Assembly: GCA_959018215.1 (NCBI GenBank)
Contig: CAUEKL010000175.1
Coordinates: forward strand, 1 to 5,140
Length of the DNA stretch: 5,140 nucleotides
Origin: an uncultured Gemmiger sp.
GTDB taxonomy: Bacteria; Bacillota; Clostridia; Oscillospirales; Ruminococcaceae
Reading direction: 5' to 3'
Under the pieces are notes generated by a model, which saw only the letters and a program-made list of their open reading frames with translations, did not search any database and was not told the origin of the DNA. Of the stretch, positions 1-5,140 are shown piece by piece (within the stretch, counting starts at the first letter, position 1; each line of letters starts with the position of its first letter). Position numbers and translations under genes: made by a program.

Positions 1-701
1 AGTGTGAGATCAGTGGTAATGACATCGGCGCCCTCTCCCATGAGCCAGCGCAGGTCCTCCGCCCCGTTGCCGGTCCAGACACGCACGGCCAGGCCGCTGT
101 CCAGGTAGGTCTTGAGCAGGCTGCCCATCTTGACACAGTAGAGGCCGGGATGCAGTCCGCCCACGCCCCGCCGGGCGGCGTATTGCTCGATGTCACAGGG
201 AATATCCCCGAAGAGGTAGGCGGTCTGGGCGTCCGGGGCCAGGCGGCGCACTTCGGCGATGCTGTAATGGTTGAAGGAGGAGTAGATGATGCGGTCCTGC
301 ATGCCCAGTTCGGCCACCAGGTCCAGGGTCTTTTTCTCGATACCCTCATACCACAGAATGCCGGTCTTGAGCTCGATGTTCACCAGCATTTTGCCGGGCC
401 TGACCTGCTCCAGGACCTCCCGCAGGGTGGGAATCCGGGCGTCGGCAAAGCCGTCCATCCCGTTGTCCGCACAGAAGGTCTTGAGTTCGGCCAGGGTGTA
501 GTCCTTCACCAGACCGGTGCCGTTGGTGGTACGGTCCAGCTTTTCGTCATGGATGACCACCAGTTCTCCGTCCTTGGTCAGGTGCACATCCAGTTCAATG
601 CCGTCGGCTCCCTGTTCTTCGGCCAGACGAAAGGCGGGCAGAGTGTTTTCCGGTGCGTAGGCGCTGGCGCCGCGATGGGCGTATACCTTTACATTTTTCA
701 T
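1..701 (-). CDS. ugpQ: Glycerophosphodiester phosphodiesterase, UgpQ-like (3' end cut off by window)
   Basis: This enzyme hydrolyses glycerophosphodiesters to G3P plus an alcohol. Translating the minus strand from the ATG at 701-699 gives 233 uninterrupted codons to the window edge, beginning MKNVKVYAHRGASAYAPENT. The GDPD-family signatures are all present: HRG at residues 9-11, PENT at 17-20, GIELDVHLTKDG at 34-45 with the metal ligands E36 and D38, VIHD at 49-52 with the second catalytic His51, NIELK at 108-112, SFNH at 142-145, and a closing segment with W209 and TTD at 229-231. Family members are about 230-250 residues long, so only a few C-terminal residues should be missing. There is no signal peptide or membrane segment, so it is expected to be cytoplasmic like E. 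coli UgpQ and to act on imported diesters. AGGAAAGG at 720-713 lies 11 nt before the ATG. It is the last visible gene of the operon, directly after a terminator-like hairpin, so its expression is probably below that of ugpB. Confidence 0.95.
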   Translation of the reverse strand, partial: MKNVKVYAHRGASAYAPENTLPAFRLAEEQGADGIELDVHLTKDGELVVIHDEKLDRTTNGTGLVKDYTLAELKTFCADNGMDGFADARIPTLREVLEQVRPGKMLVNIELKTGILWYEGIEKKTLDLVAELGMQDRIIYSSFNHYSIAEVRRLAPDAQTAYLFGDIPCDIEQYAARRGVGGLHPGLYCVKMGSLLKTYLDSGLAVRVWTGNGAEDLRWLMGEGADVITTDLT

Positions 702-724
702 ATACCAGGTTTCCTTTCCTGCAC

Positions 725-755
725 AAAAACCGGGAAAAGCCGTGCCTTTCCCGGT
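725..755 (-). terminator. Intrinsic terminator or attenuator between ugpB and ugpQ
   Basis: On the minus strand, 755-744 (ACCGGGAAAGGC) pairs with 740-729 (GCTTTTCCCGGT). This makes a 12-bp stem with one G-U pair and a 3-nt loop (741-743), followed by further T residues at 728-725. It begins 18 nt after the ugpB stop codon. This is the form of a Rho-independent terminator, although the T-run is short (five, the first being in the stem). Because ugpQ starts only 24 nt beyond it on the same strand, it probably acts as a partial terminator or as a 3' stabiliser of the ugpB message. Termination itself is inferred. Confidence 0.8.
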
Positions 756-773
756 CAGTGCTCTTTGTATGGG

Positions 774-2189
774 TTATCCGTTGATCAGGTTGTAGTTTTC
801 GATGGAGTCATTGACCTGTTCGGTGATGGCCTTGACGGCGTCCTCCGCGCTCTGGCTGCCGTTGAGCATCTCCTCGATCTCGGTTTCCACGATCTGGCGG
901 GATTCGGGGAAGACGCTGAGCAGGGCACCGGCGTACTGGGGCGCCGAGTCATGCAGCTGGTCAATGGCGGTCTGGAACTGGGGATACTGTTCCATGTTCT
1001 GCTTGTACACGTCCTCCTCCGCAGCGGCGGTGGTCACCGGGAAGTAACCGGTCTGGGCGTTCCAGTATGCCTGGGATTCGGGGGAGATCAGGAACTCAAT
1101 GAAGCGCCAGGTGGCCGCCAGCTTGACGGGGTCGTTGTTGTTCAGCGCCCACAGGGAGCCGCCGCCGATGGACACACCGCCTTCATCGGAGGAAGAGACC
1201 GACGGGAAGTAGGCGGTGCCCACCTCAAAGGAGTCGCCGGTATCCTGGAGCACCTGCTTCAGGGACGCGGTGGAGCCCAGCATCATGGCCGCCTTGCCGG
1301 AGGTGAAGTCGGTGGTGGCAGTGTCGCTGCCGCTGCGGCCCACGTTGGGGGCGTAGCCTTCATCGTACAGTTTCTTCCAGGCGTTGAGGATGTTCAGCGC
1401 GCCGCCGTTCTCGTCAAAGACGACCTTGGTAGCGGGAGCGGTGCGGCCGTTGCCGTTGTCCACCATCTCCAGGCCCTGCTTGCACAGGAACTGCTCGAAC
1501 CACCAGCCGTACACGCTCATGGCCAGCACTTCCTGGGTACCGGCCTTTTCCTTCAGCTGGTCGCCCACTTCGGCAATTTGCTCCAGGCTGGTGGGCACTT
1601 CGGTGATGCCGGCATCGTCAAACATGTCCTTGTTGTAGTACAGCAGCGGGGTGGAAGAGTTGAAAGGCATGGAATACAGCCCCGCGTCGGTGGTGTAGTA
1701 GGCGGCGATGTTGGGCTCGATCTGGGACAGGTCATACCCGGCAGCGTCGATAAGCTGCTGCATGGGCACCACCCAGCCGGAGTCGATCATAAAGCGAGTG
1801 CCGATGTCGTAGATCTGGACCAGGTCGGCGCCCATGTTGCCGATCTGGGCACTCTTGAGCTTGTTGATGGCGTCATCGTAGCTGCCCTGGTAGACCGCTT
1901 CCACCGTGATGCCGTACTGGTTTTCCTGGTTGAATTTGTCCACCAGAGCGGTCATGGCTTCGCCGTTGACGCCGCCCATGGAATGCCAGAAGGTGATGGG
2001 GGTGCCGGTGGTGTCCAGGGTGCTGAAGTCGTCCCCGATGAGCTGGGCAGCGGCCTGGGCCTCGGTGTCAGCCGCCGTGCCGGCGGTGTCGGCGGTGGCG
2101 GTGCTGCTCTGGGTGGAGCCGCAGCCCGCCAGGGGCACGGCGACGAGGGCGGCGGCCATCAGGCCGGCCAGAATCTTTTTGGCTTTCAT
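774..2189 (-). CDS. ugpB: Extracellular G3P/glycerophosphodiester-binding lipoprotein UgpB
   Basis: This is a 471-residue solute-binding protein of ABC family 1. It is expected to be anchored to the outer face of the membrane and to deliver substrate to UgpA/UgpE. The leader has basic residues (K2, K4, K5), a hydrophobic stretch (6-19) and a lipobox L20-A21-G22-C23, followed by a Ser/Thr/Ala linker to about residue 50. Similarity to E. coli UgpB runs along the whole protein: FWHSM at 67-71, VYQGSY at 99-104, YDIGT at 127-131, PFNSSTPLLYYNKD at 175-188, NVGR at 282-285, IGGGSLW at 341-347, TGYFPVT at 380-386 and SRQIVETEIEE at 430-440. Several of these line the phosphoglycerol pocket in the E. 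coli protein. D128 stands where E. coli has Glu. The start is supported by AGGAG at 2202-2198, 8 nt before the ATG. The gene lies fourth in the operon, between two stem-loops. The class is certain. The exact ligand (G3P versus glycerophosphodiesters) is inferred from motifs and from ugpQ next door. Confidence 0.93.
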   Translation of the reverse strand: MKAKKILAGLMAAALVAVPLAGCGSTQSSTATADTAGTAADTEAQAAAQLIGDDFSTLDTTGTPITFWHSMGGVNGEAMTALVDKFNQENQYGITVEAVYQGSYDDAINKLKSAQIGNMGADLVQIYDIGTRFMIDSGWVVPMQQLIDAAGYDLSQIEPNIAAYYTTDAGLYSMPFNSSTPLLYYNKDMFDDAGITEVPTSLEQIAEVGDQLKEKAGTQEVLAMSVYGWWFEQFLCKQGLEMVDNGNGRTAPATKVVFDENGGALNILNAWKKLYDEGYAPNVGRSGSDTATTDFTSGKAAMMLGSTASLKQVLQDTGDSFEVGTAYFPSVSSSDEGGVSIGGGSLWALNNNDPVKLAATWRFIEFLISPESQAYWNAQTGYFPVTTAAAEEDVYKQNMEQYPQFQTAIDQLHDSAPQYAGALLSVFPESRQIVETEIEEMLNGSQSAEDAVKAITEQVNDSIENYNLING

Positions 2190-2236
2190 CTTACACTCTC
2201 CTACAATATCACATTTGTCAACAGAAATCTATGTCA

Positions 2237-2252
2237 GGCGGGACATCCCGCC
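2237..2252 (-). other. GC-rich stem-loop in the ugpE-ugpB gap
   Basis: GGCGGG-ATGT-CCCGCC on the minus strand forms a 6-bp all-G/C stem with a 4-nt loop, or 7 bp if the loop A and T pair. It starts 12 nt past the ugpE stop and ends 47 nt before the ugpB ATG. No T-run follows (the next bases are TGACATAG), so it does not look like a terminator. A role in mRNA processing or stability is possible but inferred. The rest of the 75-nt gap is AT-richer and holds the ugpB ribosome binding site. I found no convincing promoter in it. Confidence 0.55.
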
Positions 2253-2264
2253 GCAACAGCAAGC

Positions 2265-3197
2265 TCAGCCCTTCACAGCGCCGGAGAACATCCCCTTGAT
2301 GAGCTGTTTCTGACCGGCAATGAAGATGACCATGCTGGGAATGATGACCGAAACCACACCGGCCATCATCAGGGTGACCGACTGGGCGTCGGTGTTGTCC
2401 AGCATGCTGATGCCGATCTGGACGGTGCGCATTTCCTGGGAGCCGGTGACCAGCAGAGGCCACATGTACATGTTCCAGGCGTTGATGAAGGTGTACACCG
2501 ACATGGCACCGATGGCCGACTTGGTCAGGGGCAGCAGGATGCTGACGATGAACCGCAGGTTGCCGCAGCCGTCCAGCTTGGCGGATTCATACAGGGACAT
2601 GGGGAAGGTCATGTAGAACTGGCGGAACAGGAAGATGCCCATGGCGGAGGTCAGGGAGGGCAGGATCAGCACCAGGTAGGTATCCAGGATGCCCAGGGAG
2701 CTGACAGTCAGGTAGTTGGAGATGATGGTGGCTTCGCCGGGGACCATCATGGTGGCCATGACCAGCATGAACAGCACATTTTTGCCCTTGAAGTTCAGGA
2801 AGGAGAAGGCAAAGGCTGCCAGGGAACAGGTGATGATCTGGCCCAGGGTAATGCAGCCCGCCACGATAAAGGAGTTGAGCACAAAGCGCAGCAGAGGCAC
2901 CTGGGTCCAGGCGCGGATGTAGTTGCCGAAATCCGGATGTTTGGGCAGCAGGTTCATCTCCATGGTGAAGAGTTCCTCGCCGGGCATGAGGGAGACGCTG
3001 ACCGCATACAGCAGCGGGAAGAGGATGAACAGCGCCATGATGACGTTGAGCACGATCAGCACCCCGGTGCGGATGCGGCGGCGGCGCAGAGCCGCCAGGC
3101 CCATGCGGCGGTGCAGGGCGGCCAGTTCCTCCGCGGTGTAATCGGCGCGGTGGAGGGTGGCACCCGTGGTTGACTTGAGGACTGCAGTGGTATCCAT
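2265..3197 (-). CDS. ugpE: ABC transporter permease UgpE (MalG/CUT1 type)
   Basis: This 310-residue inner-membrane permease is one half of the translocation channel. A cytoplasmic N-terminal extension of about 43 residues, ending in an arginine cluster (38-43), precedes the first membrane helix. Approximate helices are at 44-66, 108-133, 141-160, 175-193, 228-250 and 276-295, the six expected for MalG-type subunits. The EAA loop that docks on the ATPase is at about 203-223 (YESAKLDGCG...LLP), with a Cys-Gly in place of the more usual Ala-Ser after DG. NYLTVSSLGILDTY (161-174), FLFRQFYMTFP (189-199) and AWNMYMWPLL (240-249) closely resemble E. coli UgpE, which favours G3P-type substrates over maltose-type ones. 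The ATG shares one base with the ugpA stop (TGATG at 3199-3195). AAGGGAG at 3214-3208, inside the end of ugpA, gives a 10-nt spacing. Translational coupling with ugpA is likely. Confidence 0.93.
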   Translation of the reverse strand: MDTTAVLKSTTGATLHRADYTAEELAALHRRMGLAALRRRRIRTGVLIVLNVIMALFILFPLLYAVSVSLMPGEELFTMEMNLLPKHPDFGNYIRAWTQVPLLRFVLNSFIVAGCITLGQIITCSLAAFAFSFLNFKGKNVLFMLVMATMMVPGEATIISNYLTVSSLGILDTYLVLILPSLTSAMGIFLFRQFYMTFPMSLYESAKLDGCGNLRFIVSILLPLTKSAIGAMSVYTFINAWNMYMWPLLVTGSQEMRTVQIGISMLDNTDAQSVTLMMAGVVSVIIPSMVIFIAGQKQLIKGMFSGAVKG

Positions 3198-4066
3198 CAG
3201 TATTTGACTCCCTTCTTTTCGACCTTGAACATGACCAGCGTCAGCGCCATGATGATGAGGAACAGGATCACGGACTGCGCCGCCGCGCTGCCGAACTTAT
3301 AGTTGAAGAAGGCGTCGCGGTAGATGGAGTAGACGATCAGGTTGGTGGATTCGCCGGGGCCGCCCTGGGTCAGGATCTTGACCTGGCCGAAGGACTGGAA
3401 GGCCTGGATGATGTTGACCACCAGGGTATAGAACATGATGGGGCTGAGTCCCGGCAGGGTCAGGCGGAAGAACTTCTGGATACCGCTGGCGCCGTCCACC
3501 GAGGCGCGCTCGTAGATGGACTCGTCAATATTGCCCAGGCCCGCAGAGAAGTACAGAAAGTTGATGCCGCTGTTCAGCCAGGCGGTGAGCACAGCCACGC
3601 AGATCAGGGCGTAGCGGGGGTCGCTGATCCAGTTGATGTCCAGACCGGTGACCTTGTTGAACAGGCCGATGGTGGGATTCAGGATGACCTTGAAGATCAT
3701 GGCCGCGCCGCTGGAGGCGATGGCCATGGGCAGAGCGTAGGAGGTGCTGAAAGCCCGGATGCCCGGGAAGGTCTTGCTGCACAGCACCGCCGTCACAAGT
3801 CCCAGCAGCATGCTGCCGAACACCACGATGACCACAAAGATCAGGGTGACGATGATGCTGTTGTAAAAGCTTTCGGAGGTGAGCAGATCAATATAGTTCT
3901 GTGCCCCCACAAAAATCTTGGCCCGGCCCAGCTTGTCGGTGAGGAACATGCTGAGGTAGATGGTCTTGATGAAGGGGTAAAACAAAAACATGGCAAAGAT
4001 AGCGAAACAGGGGATCAGATAGGCATAAGGGCTGCAGCCTTTACATTTTTCCGCAATTGCTTTCAT
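3197..4066 (-). CDS. ugpA: ABC transporter permease UgpA (MalF/CUT1 type)
   Basis: This 289-residue inner-membrane permease pairs with UgpE. Hydrophobic helices are visible at about 14-38, 68-96, 106-129, 151-174, 208-226 and 260-281. The EAA loop lies at 185-209 (YERASVDGASGIQKFFRLTLPGLSP) and matches the CUT1 consensus well. QSFGQVKILTQGGPGEST (224-241) is the typical segment before the last helix in UgpA-like and related CUT1 permeases. I place the start at the ATG at 4066-4064, because a perfect GGAGG (4079-4075) sits 8 nt upstream and the ATG overlaps the ugpC stop as ATGA. An in-frame GTG at 4081 would add five residues (EERS plus the initiator) but would put this Shine-Dalgarno sequence inside the coding region. 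The first 13 residues contain two Cys (C8, C11). The Ugp assignment rests on the operon partners, since the family alone would allow other sugars. Confidence 0.92.
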   Translation of the reverse strand: MKAIAEKCKGCSPYAYLIPCFAIFAMFLFYPFIKTIYLSMFLTDKLGRAKIFVGAQNYIDLLTSESFYNSIIVTLIFVVIVVFGSMLLGLVTAVLCSKTFPGIRAFSTSYALPMAIASSGAAMIFKVILNPTIGLFNKVTGLDINWISDPRYALICVAVLTAWLNSGINFLYFSAGLGNIDESIYERASVDGASGIQKFFRLTLPGLSPIMFYTLVVNIIQAFQSFGQVKILTQGGPGESTNLIVYSIYRDAFFNYKFGSAAAQSVILFLIIMALTLVMFKVEKKGVKY

Positions 4067-5140
4067 GCTTCGTTCCTCCACTGATAGAAAAGATTCTGTT
4101 CGGTTTCGCCGTCAAAGAAGTGGGCGTTGGCCATATTCAGGTACAGGGTTGCTTCCTTGCCTGCCACAGCGCCGTGGTCCGGGGCCACCCGGGCGGCAAA
4201 CTCACCGTCCTCGTTCTCCAGGTGGAGAATGGCTTCGTTGCCCAGGGATTCACAGGCGGTAACGGTGCCCTGCATCTCACCGCAGACCGGGCCTGCATGG
4301 GCCGGGACTGCGTAGATGTCTTCCGGGCGGATGCCCAGCACCAGGGCCCGGTTGTCATGCTGGGGCCACAGCACATGGGCCTGGTCTTCGGTCAGGGGGA
4401 AGATCTGTCCACCCTCGGTAAGGAAGGCTGCGCCCTTCCCTGCCCGCTTGACCTGCCCGCGCAGGAAGTTCATGGCCGGAGAGCCGATAAAACCTGCCAC
4501 AAACATGTTGGTGGGATGGTTGTACAGGTCGATGGGGGTGGCCACCTGCTGGATGTACCCCGCTTTCATCACCACGATGCGGTCGGCCAGGGTCATGGCC
4601 TCGGTCTGGTCGTGGGTAACGTAGATGGTGGTAACGCCCAGTTTGTGATGCAGGTCCGCCAGCTCCACCCGCATGTGGGTGCGCAGCTTGGCGTCCAGGT
4701 TGGACAGGGGCTCGTCCATCAGGAAGGCTTTGGGCTTGCGCATGATGGCGCTGCCGATGGCCACCCGCTGTTTCTGCCCGCCGGAGAGGGCCGACGGGCG
4801 GCGGTTGAGCAGGTTGGAGATGCCCAGCATCTCGGCGGTTTCCTCCACACGGCGGCGGATCTCCTTTTTGGGGACCTTGCGCACCGACAGGGAGAAGGCC
4901 ATGTTGTCGTACACCGACATCTGGGGATACAGGGCATAGTTCTGGAACACCATGGACAGGTCCCGTTCCCCGGGTTCGGCGTAGTTGCACAGCTCATCCC
5001 CGATCCACAGTTCCCCCTTGGAGATATCCTCCAGCCCGGCGATCATCCGCAGGGTGGTTGATTTGCCGCAGCCCGAAGGGCCTACAAAGACCACGAACTC
5101 CCCGTCCCGGATGCGCAGGGAAAAATCGCTCACCGCGTAC
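4063..5140 (-). CDS. ugpC: ABC transporter ATPase UgpC (MalK/MsmK type; N-terminus beyond window)
   Basis: This is the ATP-hydrolysing subunit that powers import, acting as a cytoplasmic dimer on UgpA/UgpE. The frame is open to the right edge (…Y-A-V-SDFSLRI), and the family normally has roughly 20 more N-terminal residues, so the in-frame GTG at 5133 is an internal Val and not the start. Numbering from that codon: Walker A GPSGCGKST 18-26, Q-loop Q64 in VFQNYALYP, signature LSGGQKQR 116-123, Walker B FLMDEP 137-142, D-loop SNLD 144-147, and H-loop H174 in YVTHDQTEAM. A C-terminal regulatory OB/TOBE region follows from about 225, with IRPED at 268-272, as in MalK and UgpC. All catalytic residues are intact. 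S128 replaces the Arg usually found just after the signature (GRA to GSA). The stop overlaps the ugpA start by 4 nt. A dedicated ATPase in the operon contrasts with many Firmicute CUT1 systems that share one MsmK. Confidence 0.94.
   Translation of the reverse strand, partial: YAVSDFSLRIRDGEFVVFVGPSGCGKSTTLRMIAGLEDISKGELWIGDELCNYAEPGERDLSMVFQNYALYPQMSVYDNMAFSLSVRKVPKKEIRRRVEETAEMLGISNLLNRRPSALSGGQKQRVAIGSAIMRKPKAFLMDEPLSNLDAKLRTHMRVELADLHHKLGVTTIYVTHDQTEAMTLADRIVVMKAGYIQQVATPIDLYNHPTNMFVAGFIGSPAMNFLRGQVKRAGKGAAFLTEGGQIFPLTEDQAHVLWPQHDNRALVLGIRPEDIYAVPAHAGPVCGEMQGTVTACESLGNEAILHLENEDGEFAARVAPDHGAVAGKEATLYLNMANAHFFDGETEQNLFYQWRNEA
4075..4079 (-). promoter_or_regulatory. Ribosome binding site that sets the ugpA start
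   Basis: GGAGG on the minus strand lies within the last codons of ugpC, 8 nt before the ATG at 4066-4064. Its position rules in favour of that ATG over the upstream in-frame GTG at 4081, which it immediately follows. Confidence 0.8.

Noticed and set aside
2203..2225. TTGACA followed by TGATATTGT on the minus strand ahead of ugpB, resembling promoter elements
   Set aside because: The two elements are only about 7 nt apart instead of about 17. Using TATTGT as an extended -10 would place the transcription start on the ribosome binding site. No workable -35/-10 pair was found.
2237..2252. The GC-rich stem-loop after ugpE as an intrinsic terminator
   Set aside because: No T-run follows the stem on the transcribed strand, and the next operon gene, ugpB, has no visible promoter of its own.
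150..3173. A 1007-codon open frame on the plus strand running antisense to ugpQ, ugpB and ugpE
   Set aside because: Its translation is low-complexity Gly/Val/His/Gln-rich with no recognisable domain, while the opposite strand encodes three clear protein families over the same bases. It is a side effect of high-GC codon use on the minus strand. Its length and its passage through both intergenic gaps are curious but not evidence of a gene.
4057..5061. A 334-codon open frame on the plus strand antisense to ugpC
   Set aside because: It is Gly/His/Val/Gln-rich with no domain and lies wholly opposite the well-conserved ATPase apart from a few bases, so it is a shadow frame.
5131..5133. GTG at 5133 as the start codon of ugpC
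   Set aside because: The frame is open upstream to the window edge (Tyr-Ala-Val), and family members have a conserved beta-strand region of about 20 residues before this point, so the true start lies beyond base 5140.

Overview
The window holds most of one minus-strand operon for uptake and breakdown of glycerol-3-phosphate (G3P) and glycerophosphodiesters. It is an Ugp-type ABC importer of the CUT1 sugar-transporter family plus a cytoplasmic glycerophosphodiester phosphodiesterase. Reading in the direction of transcription (right to left), the order is ugpC (ATPase, 5' end beyond base 5140), ugpA (permease), ugpE (permease), ugpB (substrate-binding lipoprotein), ugpQ (phosphodiesterase, 3' end cut off at base 1). 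All five genes are on the minus strand and nearly all of the window is coding.

Layout. ugpC and ugpA overlap by 4 nt (ATGA), and ugpA and ugpE overlap by 1 nt (TGATG), so the ATPase and both permeases look translationally coupled. A 75-nt gap with a GC-rich stem-loop separates ugpE from ugpB. A 72-nt gap with a strong stem-loop followed by a T-run separates ugpB from ugpQ. The binding-protein gene is therefore bracketed by two RNA structures, and the phosphodiesterase probably depends on transcription that reads through a terminator-like hairpin.

Pathway. UgpB is a membrane-anchored lipoprotein that should capture the substrate outside the cell. UgpA and UgpE form the channel, and UgpC drives import by ATP hydrolysis. 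UgpQ then splits imported glycerophosphodiesters (such as glycerophosphocholine or glycerophosphoethanolamine) into G3P and the free alcohol.

Organism. The GC-rich sequence, strong GGAGG-type ribosome binding sites, and a lipobox leader followed by a low-complexity Ser/Thr/Ala linker suggest a GC-rich anaerobic Firmicute, possibly of the Oscillospiraceae/Ruminococcaceae (Faecalibacterium or Gemmiger-like). This assignment is an inference and is not proven by the window. The operon promoter and any Pho-type or carbon-source regulation lie outside the window. I see no mobile element, CRISPR array, tRNA or rRNA, and no evidence of a new kind of system. The unusual points are the intra-operon hairpins and a few substitutions at conserved positions.
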